Positions 34,129 through 49,100 of a DNA stretch of 64,000 nt are shown here, piece by piece; positions within the stretch are counted from its first letter, which is position 1; each line of letters opens with the position of its first letter. The notes under the pieces were generated by a model. That model had not been told where the DNA came from. It did no database searches and worked only from the letters and a program-made list of their open reading frames with translations. Source of the stretch: Balanoglossus misakiensis. Its lineage: Eukaryota > Hemichordata. The stretch lies in NCBI GenBank assembly GCA_040954595.2, contig CM082595.2:3472001-3536000 (forward strand). Direction: 5' to 3'. The position numbers and the translations under genes are program-made.

Positions 34129-37100
34129 CTAGAAATGTGGAGAAAAAATACTGAAGTGAATATAAAATGGGTTATGATTTGATTAGATTAGATTGTAACT
34201 CCAACCTTTACACCTCAATATGTTGGTATGGTTCTATAATTTCAAATAGTAAATTTCAAGTTACATACTCATACAAAATTCCAGGCTCACGGAATGAGAT
34301 GGGGGTTTGTAAAATGCTGTGCATATTATGTAAATGCATACACCAATGTGCTGGATATAGTTAACCCTATCACCCCCAGTTCACTCTTTAGAGGTCCAAC
34401 CTTCCCATAGAAAACAATGGGTTTGGACTGAACCATGGCGGTGAAAGGATTGGAGGGGTGAAACACAACGTCAAACACAAGTGTTCACAAAGAAAATAAA
34501 TTGTGAGAAAAATTAAACATTCACCAGACAATACTCTAGTAACACAAAAAGCACAACATGACACAGCACAAGCAAGATATAGAGGCGCCGCAGTACTCAG
34601 TTACCTTATATAGAATCCACAGATTCTGTCATGTTAGATGGTTTAGATGAAATGAAGAAAGACAGGCAGAACAAGAAATGGTTAGTTCGGTGTAAGCTGT
34701 GAATTGACACACTTACACACACACTCAAGATTATATAAGAGAAGACAAGCAGATATGTACATACAGAACAGAATCTTTTTTAAAAAAAAGAAAGCCTGAA
34801 AAGGAATTTTATTAGACATCTTGAATATTTAAATTCGCTTATTGTTTACCGTACTACTTTGAAAGACTATCTTGTAGGAACCAACACAAGACATGTGTCA
34901 TATTCTTAAAGTACTGAAAATAATGTTGACTCATTATTACCATTTGCATAATCACTCAAAGGAGAGACTTCTTGTAAAACAGTGAGACGTACTGTCTATT
35001 TGCACAATGTTTTTTACAACTGTCGGCCATGTTGACAACATTATGTTTTCATAGTCGTTACCTTTATCACTGTCCTCACTATTGCTGTGTTTCATGGCAC
35101 TGTTTGGGGGATCGTTGTACGTGACGACCGGCGTCCTGGGTTTTCGGTTCCCACTCAACATGTTCGGCATGCTGCTTCGTCTCTTCAGTCGGTTGATGAA
35201 GGACGACTTCCTGGTCACCCTCTCTGGCGTGTCGATCGTCGTCTGTCGTGTCAGGGCGGGTTTGGAGTGGGATTTCTTCTTCAGGCCTCTGTATGTCAGC
35301 TGATGGGAATTTAACGAGCAATGAAGTCAGTATTAGATTATTAGCTACAAAACAAACGGCCCAACAGAATAAAACTGTGCATGCTGGCAATTGCAATGCT
35401 GTCTTTCAATCAGGAACTGACAAAGTCACATGATAACATTACACAAATGAAAAAATTCTATGTTCATTTAAGCTCATAGTTCTGTTTGTGCCATGGTCCA
35501 TTGGCAGAAACCAAATATTAAATTCTACATGTGATGGCATGGGGTTGCTGTAGATGTCAAAAAATTCTACAAACATTAGCAATCTTAAAAATCCAGAAAT
35601 ATATCAGTTGATTCACCTGGTTTTGTAACTTGGTTAGTATGTCTTGAATTAGCATGCAGAGTCGGTCTCCACAGAAATATGATACTTAATAAAAGATGAC
35701 ATAATTCATAAATATGACCCATGGATAACCTGTTCCAAGCTAATTCCTCTCAGAAGAGATTTTTATAGAAGTACAGACTTCCTATTGCCCAGGGCTTTGA
35801 AGTACCCTGTGAATCAGACTACATGTGATGTGTTGCGCGCAAGACTATTGAACAAACAACCATCCAGAGGCTCTTGAAAGATTCCCAGGGGCCTATGAAA
35901 CACTCTTATCTCTGCTTCTTACATGAGAAACTACGTTTGATGTGAGTCACTGCCGGCACTTTCAGGATGTTGCCAGTACTTCATTTGGAGATGTCTTTTC
36001 AAATGTCTGCTACCCCTTGTGAATCGACGAGACAAGTTATACTTCTTAAACCGCACTCAATAATATACCCTGGGTGTACTCATACTCAAACAACCGCAGG
36101 TATATGTACATGTACTAGTTTATCAGGGAGAGTATACGACATAAGTTCTTTCATAACTAGGTTGTGTAAGACACGACAGTTTCTTATCAGTAGCAGACAT
36201 GTTCTATAATTCAAGCATTTCATCATACTTGGGTAACTGAGGGAATATCTATACGATAAGCATTTGAGATGCCATGAGGCTCAAAACTGTCCAGTGTAAC
36301 TATATGAAAGCTCGATTTTACCCACTTCCCAATACTTAAATAAAATAATGAATAAATAAATATTTCATGTCACTCAACATAAATATACACCTCACATTTA
36401 ATGTGAGAGTTCCTTATCAGGAAGAAGTCATGAAATATAAAATACTTACCCTATCTGTGAGATTATTTATGCTAACATGTACAAATAAGGAGGCTTGTTC
36501 CAGGCCTTCTAGATGTATGTGTCTGTAACCTGAAAAACATAAGATAGAATATTTCTTCTGTCAATCACATAATTTGATTGCATGTTGAGTGAGTGTTCAT
36601 GAAAGCCCTATAGGCCTTGCATTTGGATACACTGAAATATAGTAAAAAAGTCTAAATCTATACTTGGCATTTACCTGGCGCAAGGCTTGTAAATGGCAGT
36701 GTTTTTTGTCCGATGAAATCTCGACCGATGGGATCCTCATCCCACACAACGAATCTGACCAAAGCTAAGGCTGGCAAGTGAAGCGTGAAGACCATCGTCT
36801 CGTCCCAGACTGGGTTGAATCCTGTGAAATAAGGACAAGGGAGACAGAGTTATAATTGGATCGTATAACTGAGTGGTTGAGACCAGCGTTAAACTGCACT
36901 GTTCTAGAAGAATTCTGGAAGCTTTTCAGACATCTTACCATTGTCAGTGATTGTCTGTGTCTGTCTCCGAGCACAGTCTATTGGCAAACCAACTATTTCA
37001 ACCTCAACATACGGGTCAATAATCTGCAAACAAAGAATAAGAATAATTTGGAATCTTCCTTGGCAAAGAGGGCACTATATTCAACGATGTTGATCTGATA

Positions 37101-40100
37101 AATAATTCCACAAACTAAATTCGAACAGAGTAATATTTCTGTCTCAAATTGCATGAACACAACCACTCTTATAAGAAATGGTAATTTTGATGAATAAGTA
37201 TTTTCTATTACCTCTCCCCTTTCTCCCAGAATGCTTTGCGGTGGTTTCGGCAGTTGCTGTCCGCTGATGATTCTTAGACACAACTGTTGTCGTGTCACAC
37301 CAGGGAAGGGTTCCGTCGAGTGGGGCTCAAATATGTAGTTTTCTTTGAAAAGAAATTAAAGAGACGTTTTGTGATTAAAACATCCCTTGTTATTGAAACT
37401 TTCTATTCTGCAGCCATCATTTATATTGCTCTGTCAACCGGTGTAGCCTAGCTTTGTTCAGAGACTGGTTGCCAAGTGCAGCAATCAACAGCGCCATGTT
37501 GTGGCATAATCGTCACGGTGACTACAATGCATGGACACTCACCATCACACAAGATGTCTGGTTTGAGGATGTACCCACACTGACCATTGGCACTGAACTT
37601 GGCATTATTCAGCTGCATAGATTTGCCGTCTGTTTGATAGTTGAGGGCGACTGTTGACAGGAAAATTGAAATTAAAATTTTCGTTAAGAACGTCACTTCC
37701 TATGAGCTAAATAACACATAAATTGCAAGTACCTAAAGTATTAGACTGCTTATCTATGGTAACTATATCATATTCAACATGACCATGCAAATTAATTAAT
37801 TCATTATAAGTAAACACTATGCAATAATGCATAAGCAAATAATCCAATCTGTTGGCCACTGACATTGTATGGATGAATATATGATGACATGGGTTTCTCA
37901 CCTAGCTGGAGACCACAGTTCCACATTGGTTGTGGATTGAAGTTACTGGAATCTATCCGATAGGCCGCCGGATATCCCCTGCTCAGTTTCCGTTTGTTGA
38001 AGTGGCAAAACTGCTGTGCCTTGTTCACGGCTAACTGGAAGGCTTTGCTCTCTCCGAATGACGGAAGTTCCCAACATGGGGCTGGAAAAAGACAAGGAAC
38101 CAAAATGGTGTGAATTACATGTACTTGTTTTCTTCATTGAAATGTTAACGTTTGCTAGAAATATTGGTATACTTACTATTGAAGGTAAAATCACTGGAAC
38201 CAACTGATATCGTGTACTTCACTAAATCCGACAGTTGCCTTGACAACATCATGGTATTCTTCTTGCCGAAAGAGAGGGAATGTTTCCGTCTCTGATCGAC
38301 GGAATCCAAGTTTTCCCGACTGGACGAGGCACTGGACGCAGTCGATGTTGTGTCGCTGCTATGTCGGCGTATTCTGTTCTGGATGGCGATTTCGCTGGTG
38401 CGACGGGTTCGTATCCTCAACTTGCCTTGTTGTAGTCTTGCCGATGCAGCGTATTCGGAACAATGTATGGTTTCTTCTGTGTGTGAATCCATTGGTTCCA
38501 ACGCTGGCAGACTGGATCGCTTCTTCTGTAGGAGAATAATGATTGAGTTTAAAAGTTCAAAAGCTTTTTTCATATCCTTTAACATTAAACATCACAGAGC
38601 AGGAAAAATTGTGAGATGTATATCTTATAGGGAAGTTATTATTGAGTGTCCTATGTGGTGGAGACTGGTTTGTATAGACTGGTTTCCAGATTAGACAGGG
38701 TTCAGATAGGACAGGTTTTACTGTAGAAACTAGACATCTGATGACAGATATGCATGCTCAGTTTCACAGGAACCTAATTCTCAAAAGAAATTCAACCCGC
38801 AACAGCTGCAAGCGCCATTTTAATGGTTGAAATGAAACCTGAATATCACTTCTGCAAATCCGATTAAAATTCTTCAGCGTACCTTGGTGAGTTTCAACTT
38901 TCCGAATGTGGCAGACAGACTTGTTCTCCGTTTTCCTTCTTTCGGGGAGGATGACCTCTGGGAGTGGAGATACTGCGCCGCCTCCATATCCGGGAAGGCT
39001 CCTTCACTGAAACTTTTACTTCGTGACCTCTGTGAAAAGTTGATGGGAATAAGTCATATTAAATGTGCATGGTCCAGTCAAGAAAAATTCTTATCTGAGT
39101 TTTTTGTGCTTATATACATAATGTACCTTGAATGATATATCTTTATTTTGATCAATTCACATTTTTCAGTAACAAGAGACAATCATACAGAGTTCTTGCT
39201 CACCTTTGAAGGCGACATTCTCGGAAATTTGAAATTAATCCTTCTTGTCGGCGATGCTGATTCCCTGGCCAGACTGGCCAGTTTGGCCCTGGCCAGACTT
39301 TCCACTTGTATACACCGGATACTGTCCTTCAACTGCAGACACAAACAGAGTGCGAGAGTCAATATTTTGCAGGGTGTTAAACAAACTAGGCTTATATACA
39401 AGCTGCATCTTAATTGCAACGGTTCATTAGGCTGGGTGTGTTTGAAGTAAGTTGGGCACGCCGTCACCTTCATTCGTCAGTGCAGCTAATGGTCTGTCGG
39501 ATGTCAGACGCAGCCATGCGTGTCCGTGCATAGGATATCGCTGCATGCAAATTACAGTATACATATTTCCATCTCCCTGTTGGATCTTTTATCTATACCA
39601 TCACACAATAACATTTGCCCAGGACACTAGGGGATCTGGAGAACAGCTCACATGAACTTTGAAAGGTACTGATAAGTCCACTGGATCTTGGAAATTTTTC
39701 CATAAAAGCCCTTTTAACTTTTTCTCATATTTTGCTCAAGGCAACTTTAGAATATTCTCTCTTAAAACTGAGAATAGAAAGTGGGGGTAATCAGTAATCA
39801 GATCCTACCAATTTCTGTGTAAAATTTCTGAATCTCAGAAAAATACAAAGTTGCAATACGATTTCATCTTTGGAAAACTAGCGGCTCTTTTGAGACCCAG
39901 CTGTTCCATGGTGACCATCACCTGAAAACGCTGATTTAGTTTCGACTTCGTGTCATGTTGGCGTCGTGCAATTTCCAGTTTTGCTGTCAGCGTTCGACTA
40001 ACCTCGGGTCTCTTTTAAAGGTTAAACATGAAAGTGCTACGCCTTGCACAGTACATCCTTTTGATTTTGATGTTATTTCATTTTTACCTCAGGTCAAAAA

Positions 40101-43100
40101 AAAATTCATGACAACAGAAAACTCAATTGCTATGAAAAGGATGGGTTTTTTTCTGACAGTACACTGTAGAAAAAAATCAAAAATCTTCAAGGAAGCTTGT
40201 TATTTATCTGAGTGATATATAAACCAAACTATGATATTTAAGAAAACCATTGGATTCAAACTTGCTGGCTCTGCAACGCTAAAAGTCATCCGGTCAGGAT
40301 AATCACAGTGGTAAATACTTGTCTGGCTTCTGCGTTGACCTTTCTTTGCTGTTGTTGTCCAACGGCAAACACGAATTACTGAGATAAAGTTTGGATCAAT
40401 AAAGGAAAAAAGAACAAATCCAGAAGCCATGTCCATGCAAACCTACACGTATATACAGCGTTGATTTTTAATGGAACTGCAGCTGCAGTAAAAGTATTGC
40501 TGATCCACTAATCTATTAAGCGGAGCAAAATCTGCGTTTCTGATGCAGAGACGTGACGTCAAGACAACACACAAGGCCTGATGAGGTGGATTTTTCAGAC
40601 GGTGCATGTAGAGAGAATTTTCTGGATTTCTCTGCAAGCATTTGTGAAATCCTTTGTGGATTATGCTGTTTACCCCTACAGAGATGTACGTAGCTCGTGT
40701 GCTAAATTTTTCATCCAATCTGAGGTTGCCATGCCACTACGCAGTCTCAACTTTAGGAGGTTGCAACATTTTGCGAAAAAGCGACAAAAACAGCTAGTCA
40801 AAATGAGTGTCCTGGGGAATTTCCGAAGGGGCTGTTTCTCCCCGCCTTTGTCGGTAAACAAGACTCTTTGTCTGCAGGACGTGACTGTATTAGGAGTAAC
40901 CTCCTGCAACAAAGGTCAAATGCACTATATTTGTCCTTTTTTAAACTACAGAGATTGCAATGTGCCTAATACAGATACAGGCTGAGATTCTGGAAAATAA
41001 AATTAATGCATTTACTTTAAATTGTTCATCCATTTCATCTGCGCTGTCTTCATCACTCACTTCACCCGAGTCTATTGTTAAATCTAAATCTGGTGGAAGT
41101 TTCTTGGCCTACACATGGGGTGATAAAAAAGAGATTTACTTTTCATCACACTACCACTAAAAAATGAAAAATATAGAACCATGTCTTGTCATGTGGTGTC
41201 ATAATGTCCAACCAGTGCACATAAAACTCACCTTTATGAGTATCTTGTACTTGAGTTGTTCAGGAGATGGTAGATACTTAGCTCTAGGGTCTGGTCTGTC
41301 CAAATTTAATTTATCTGATTGTCGTGTTTATTAAGGAACTACATGTTAGAAACAATGTTTGAGAAAATTCTGTGTCAATTAACCATCAACAATAAATATA
41401 CAGCGATAAACGTTTGCAATTAATGATGTTTTACACAGTTGTACCATCTGGACATGATGAAATGTAGCCTTGTCATAGATTCTCACAACACAAAAGGATA
41501 CCACCAAACACTTCCACCATGTAGGCGGCCATCTTCTTCTGTTGCTGCAGACAACAGTGGTTTTCCAGCGAGACAATGACTGGATACGGACTGCTGACGA
41601 AGGCATACTTGTTGATGGTTTGGATGACATTCTTGAACGGGATTTTGGAAGTGAGAGTGTAACCATGGTAAACTATCGGTTCACCATCCGGTCCATCCCA
41701 GCAGTCAACTGAAAACAATTAAAAACAAAGCTTAATAAATATTTGTAGACATTTTTAAAGAAACTACTAAATATTCTTATTTTCAGTATGGCATCATTTT
41801 ATTGGACGGATTCAGGCCCTACCACGGGGAACGGGGGTGAGCAGGTCAATACAGACTAATTCACCGAATAATCTAATCTCGGACATAAAGTGAACTAAAC
41901 TATAAACGCCTAATTGAAAAAAGGCACCACTTCAGATGATTCCACTTAGGCTGCAAGTACATGCAAGCGGTTTGAATAACGACTTAAGTATCGGTGAATA
42001 TGGGAAGCTTGCCACACGTAAACTTAGCCCAGGTCTATTAAAAGCAGTCTCCGGAACATCAATCGTGAATTTATCACTCTTCACAGGAGCATTTGCTAGG
42101 GGGACCTCAGATTCTCTGCTCGCAATAATTCCTGATCATGCTGGGTGAATCATGATGCAAAGTCAATAAATCTCTTATTTTCTCTGAAAATCATGATTTA
42201 TAACATACAGTATTTCCTGTTCTAATCATGATAAGATACCAAGTTTGTTTAATAAGAAAATAAAATATCACATCTCTAGATCCACAGCAAGACATGGTTA
42301 TGGCAATAGATTAAATGATGTCATTCAGACTATAGGATATGAAAGTCAGTTTTTACTGAGAAAGAAGGAAATAATCCAAGGGAATTCAACACACTTGTCT
42401 TCGTAATTTGATCAAGTGAAAAACATACCTTCCACACACCGGCATCCACTCTGCAAGACGAAGGCATAGACATCCATGCTGGACTTGGACAGCAGCTGAT
42501 CGCCCACCAGATATGTGTTGTGCGACGTGGCGATGAAATAGTGGGACAGGGGCCGCGTCATGTCCTGGTGAACCCTGGTGTGTGCTTGGTTGAAGAGGTC
42601 ACCCTCGCGGCTGAGAAGAAATCGACTGAAACCTTTCAAGAAAACAGACAGACAGAAGACATTGTGATGTTTATCTTCTGGTTATACTCAGAGTCAAATC
42701 AAAGTCAGGGACTTCACTAAATTTGGTGGTTTTCTTCCTCTACAGTATTTGAGGTCATAACTGCATTTTTCACCAGTAACTGTGCAGCAATATGGCTGAA
42801 ACGTTTTAGAATTAAATTTGATAATAGAGGCTAAATACATTTTCAAGATTTCCTAAAAATTATTTCTTTCAATAACGTTTAATGACTGTTCTTGTGTGGT
42901 TAAAATTCAAGGCATTAAACCAGATTTTTCAAGGAGAACATAAATCCTGTCAGAGTTTCAAATCAGTTCAAACTACTGTGACTATCTCATTAGTACTTTG
43001 AATAACGAATATACAATGCTTGTAAAAATAACAAATGGCCCATTACAAGCTACAGTCGAGTAGAGTCAGCCAATGTAATTAACCCAATGTGTAAATCTAC

Positions 43101-46100
43101 TAAAACCTAATGTGCATTGAAGTAAAAATAAATGATATTGAACATTTAAAGGGACACTGTTGCCCTCGTCTGACACTGTTTGAGTTGCTTATATTTCATG
43201 TGTCAGGTGTGCTTTAATAGTAATACTGGTACATGTATGTGACTTGACAGTCCTTATGGCTCTCTAGGCTAACTGCTTGAGGATATGACTCTGTACTATG
43301 TCCACCATCAGCACTTACCATCGATTCCTAGCCATCCATTTCGTACATTCTCAGGCACTGGTTCAAAGTTTTTAATGATATCAAGACAGTGACGCAGACT
43401 GACGTTGAACATCTGAAACATAAGACAGCTTAGTAAATCTTCATGAATGAACCACACGCAACAATTACCAAGTGCATAAATATGGTGTAACTGATAAAAC
43501 ATTAACCCACAAGTCTACGCCTCATACTGAAGGAAGCCGACATTTCGTCAAATTGTGTCAATGCCATAATTTCTAAACACAACAAAAGTTTATTGTTGTA
43601 TTATTTCGTTGTATTATGAAGTATACGTTTATTCTTACTTTTTGTTCCATTTCTAAGAATTGAGAAAGTTCAGCAGCCGTCATGTACTCTTTGCCGTTGC
43701 CATAGCGAAGCAGCAACAGATACAGTTCCCTTCTGGTACTGATTCTCTTGTAGAAGTTGACAAACTCGTCAAAGTCTAGAAGACCCTCGTTCTGATCGCC
43801 AACATTGGTGTCTGCCTCCTGAAGGAAGTGAACATGTACAGGGTTAATGAGAAAAGAAGTCGTGCAGGGCCATTTCCTACAAACGGCTTTGAAAATTGTG
43901 AAAGATCCTCAGTAATGTTATTACCGTAATCATGGCGATTTGAATACTTGGCTACGTGTCAGTTAACACATGAGCGTGGACCACTGTTTGAATAGCAATG
44001 CAATATGTATTGTCATTCAGAATTATGCCAGTAAATGTATCTAGGCCAGACACAGGGACTCTCAGCAAACATGCATGTATCAACGTTGTCAGTTATACCA
44101 TGCAAAAATTTTACAGGCCGTCTTTCTGTTTAATTGTTTGGGCATGTAACAATAGAATGATCGAGATGATAATAATGGACACCTTTATCAGATACCTGGG
44201 TCCAATCACACCAATGAAAACAATGGAGGTTGAACCAAGGTCTGGTAGTTAGGGGAGGGGGTTGGTTTAGAGATATACCAGTACATGTCCAATGAATCAC
44301 AGAATCTCAATCCAGAATACTGACGTTGCAATTTGTCCTTTTATGAGTCTGCAGTTATTGCATCTGATTAATATTCATACTGTACCAGCACATATTATAT
44401 ACATGCGGGCACCGCATCTGAACGTATCATTCCAAAGCAAATTACAAGCCCCGCCAGTACAGACACTCAGTCAGTTGAATAAAATCAATAAAGCCAGACT
44501 TCCTGCCTCAATTCTAGGCAACTGAAAGTGGGGTGACCGAGGTCAGCCCCTCAGGGAACTGGTGTTCCATCAACTTGAAATGCCCCTTGGCACTGAATTT
44601 ATTTGTAATTCTTATAGATATACAGCATCATCAAAATCTAGATCTTCTATGAGTGAGAATTTCAAGCCATCTGTTGACTGATATGCACGGCTGTACCTGA
44701 GCCTGAAGCAAGTAACAAACGAATATGGTTAAACACAGCAAAACTAGATCCATATACCAAAGCATCTGGCAAGGAGCGATAATTCATAAATACATGTATG
44801 ATTTACCACTGACAGAAGACCAAAGCCAATCTATTTGTTAAGACCCTTTTGCTGCAGGTCAAGATCACAAACTGAATATCAACGCTGGTGTGTGTTTAAG
44901 GAGATGAATTTTTAATTTGCAATTACCAGGAATTTATCTCCGAGACACAGCGGTGGCCATGCGTTGATTGATACACTTCGCGATGCACTATTTTGAATTC
45001 ATGATTGTAACTATAAGTAGGCCGATTCAGCTCGCACCAGTAGTGGAGACATTTCCTGTAACCACCAACTCAGGCAAAAATACCACACAGCTGAAATTCC
45101 CATTAGCAAATGGAAACAGTAGTTTCGATGGTAAAACCACCCCACTAGTTTAAAAGCGAAAGCTTAAAATAAATATTGCGGGACTGCATTACACAGAAAA
45201 GTGAGCAAGTAAAAGGGATATGTTTAGATAAGCTTTCATTGATTGAGGCGACATGTGTTTTGAATACAAAAATCCACATTTCAGAACTTGTTCTATCAAA
45301 ATTAAGGTGCTAATTGCCTTTAAAGTGATTTCAGTCTACCATCAGCACGGTAAGCTTACGAAAAGGTAACATTTGCTGAGACTGAAATCAGGCAGGGGGC
45401 TGATAATCTCTTAGAAAGTCTTCATCTGTATTCGTCGCCGTGGTTTCCATCGTCTCGGTGAGTGGGATGGAAATTCCCTCTAATACTCACTCAGTTAGAC
45501 TTAGAAGTTTAGTACTGAACACTGCTGAGATGTAGAGTTGCAGTTCGACTGCTGTTACTGTAACTGACAAAACTGATACAAGTGTTTGTAAGAACTCTCT
45601 CTCACTGTACCGAAAAGAACTGAATCTTGTTCTTGAAACTCAACAATTCTAGGTGCTGCAATCTGCTATAATATTATGAAGGTTTTCTACGACAAATATG
45701 CAAGGTCCCCTACATGTGTACGGTGCGTGCAAACTTGTGAATTCAGCATCTAACCACATCCTCTACTCAAAGTGAAAAGCCATGAAGAGTGTTACATTTC
45801 CTGCGAAATTTATCGCCAGTCCCTCAAAGGTTTCCTGTTCCGATCTGAGTACATTTTAAGTTGCGTTAAGGACTGCATGAAGACAAGTGATTTATCTGTC
45901 AGTCAACAGACGAGAGTGTCTTAGAAACCTAATTAAAGATTACCACTTTGTCTGGTGACTGTCAGGAACAAGTAATGTGTGGATTAAGGCTCTGTAAAAG
46001 GGATTGGCATTTGCAGTAGAGACCTGAATTCAAATATCCTTTGTGTGACTATTTCAAATTTACTAAGTATTAGTTACATAGTAGAGAGTTTTCTGAGTTT

Positions 46101-49100
46101 CCTGTTTTATCTGCGCTATAATCTGCATCCTGTGCGAGGCATTATGCAATAATAAATTTCGATTGAATTTGAAATACATTATAGTGCAATTTCTCTTACC
46201 TTGAACATCTGCCTGACTTTGCGTTTGCTTAGATTGACATTCAGTCTGTGCAGCAGCATAATAACTTCCCCGATACTCAACAATCCATCGCCACTTTTAT
46301 CTGCTGACTTGAAGGTGGATTTCAGCCATCTTTGAGAGGATTTTAATCAAGGAAAAAAATGTAAGCACAATGAAATCTGTATGTAACCAGACTTCAAACC
46401 CAATAGAACAACCGTTTGGTGCATGAAGAGGTTTGGTAACACTAGCTGTTAGAAGTGGACTAGTTTTAGATTAAGATAAACTTTGATTACGGGTAAGCTG
46501 CATCGATATGTTGAGAGAAAATCTGAAAAAAAAACTTTTCTTCAAAGGATACTGGTCACGTAACCTCTGTTGTCGTGTGTGACTATCCTCATCTGACACA
46601 CCAGCAAGAACAAACTTAAGCCCAACTATCCACTCCATCACATCATCTCGTTGCCTGGCGACCAAATCAAGTGTTTCACACTGGTTGCCATGGATGATGG
46701 AGAAGCAGCAGGCTGGGTCGAACTGACCTTCAGCGTGCTTTACGAACGTGTCCGTGCACGCACCTTCTCGGATTTCGCGGATGGAATCAATGGATACTGG
46801 ATCAAAAGAAAACAGAACAAACGTCAGTTTGTATTTCACAAAGGCAAGAAAACAAAATTGCACAGAAATCTACAGACATCCATAACAATTCTATAAGTTT
46901 CAAGAGGCTATAGAATTCTACAGATGTCTGTACAATGATTTTGAAAGGCAAGAATTTGTCCAGACATTTGACAAGACACAATGATTGCAAACCTGAATCG
47001 GAATTTATACACAAAGGCACAAGAGATTCCTACAAAACAGCAACGACAGCTCACGTAACATATCTCATGCAACAGACATCATGTACAATTACGGCATGGC
47101 AGTGCATGTAATCGGACCTGATTCTGCGTTAACAAGATTTCTCCACATTACATGGATATGTGCACTCATAGGTAACGTGTCATTAAAAACTTTTAATCAC
47201 AAGTTATAACAACGACAGGATATGTGATCGGCATTTGATGCGGACAGAATACAAATTTGAATGTCACTAATGATTGATGTCAAATTAAACGATACAACGG
47301 ATGGCAGAGAGATTCATTCGATCAGTTCAGGTGGCACTGACTAGTTCCACATAAACCCACCCACCCAGACAGACAGACAGATGGAAGAACAAGTGGATTT
47401 TCATAGAAATGCTAGTAATAGGTCACACACATTATTTTAAATTACGAGCAATTTCAACATATGGGGAAATACCATGGCAATATGCCAGTAACATGTCTCG
47501 ATTTGTAACTTAATCAAAAAATCTAAAGAGTACATGTGAATTTGAGATCTGTCTGCACTTCCAATTTCAGCCCCAGACATAAAACGATCCACGGTCATCT
47601 TCAGGGAAGATTACACCATCTGCATCTGAAACTCGTGATTACAAGCCTGCGTGGTTTCCGTGATGGTTGGTTAAATTTCTCCGTATCTCCGTGCAACGCA
47701 AATAAAACTGTATTCCACCCAGAAAATTGAGGTTATCTAAGGGGGGACTGAAAACTGACCCTATGCTTTATTCATCTCCTGCGTTCCGAGTTTCCAATTG
47801 CTTTGCCTTCACATCAGATCTGATTGATTGGTTTTGCGCATTTAAAAGCTTTCCTATGACTTGCCTGAAGAAACCAGAGTAAGCTTAGACTACTTGGTTT
47901 GTTTTAGGAAGACTATTTGTCCTTTCAGATAAATGTTTCATCCAAATTGTATATTTGGTTCAGTGAACAACTGTGCTAGACGTAACAAATTGCAACAAGA
48001 TGGATGCCCAACAGCCCTCTTGGATCTTATCACAAAACAAGTGTATTCAACATACATGGGAAGGGGCTATGACTGCATGTTAAATGCACACAGTGTACTA
48101 TTGAAGTGGATACATACTTTTGGCATCAGCTTTCCTGGATGGTTTCCACCGTATGGCGCAGCGATCCTGATCCAAGTAGAATGTCCTGGTGATGGTGTGA
48201 CTTGGTCCTTTGACTTTCATCATGGTCACCCCTTGTTGCATGCTACCGATGCATGAGTGAACTACAGAAGTGAAAAAAAGAAATAAGTGATAAATATTTG
48301 CGATCATACCCATCCATATTCAGAAATCCTGATGTCATAGTTTCACTGAAACAAAATCTAGAGCCAATGATGAATCCGAAAAACAAGGCCCCATGTACAA
48401 ACCAACTGCCCAAATGGTTAAGATTGCATTATCAAATACAAGTCATCATATTTGCAACACTGCCCCTTAATGGAAAACTCGAAATATGCATCCAATCCAA
48501 TGAAAAGAAACTTCAATTCACAGCTCTCGAATTTCTAAGGTGAGGAAAGCCAATTCTGTTGCAGTCGTTTCGTTTTTTAACATCTCTGATCATATTCTCA
48601 ATTATTCCAGCTATGAGATTTGGAAAATAATTTGGTTTACTCACGTAACTACGCTAATAAAAATCAAATGAGGTTATTTTTCATGATTTAATTTCATACT
48701 GAGAAAGTGGCTTTGCCCAATCCAATTTTCTTGTCACACGTCTTGTCTCACACGTCTACTTCTCGAGGAAACGCTAACTTTGATAGTACATGTATATAAC
48801 TCAATTTGTTCATGATGGAAGTGCTAAAAAGTACACATAAAGCTACATTATTCTGCAATCGTTAACTGAATTTTGGATTGAAAAGGTCGACAGACCACTC
48901 ATTAACTTGCCTGCAAGAGAATTTTGCATTTTGGGGGAAGAAATCCAGTTTACATATTTCATAAATCGACACCCGAAATGACCTATAGCAGGATGCTAGT
49001 TAAACAGGAGCACACCAACCAGATCACTGTTAACAGAAACTGCACCAGTTTTATACACACTCAATTAAAGAACACACACCACTATTCTGTCTATCCCACA

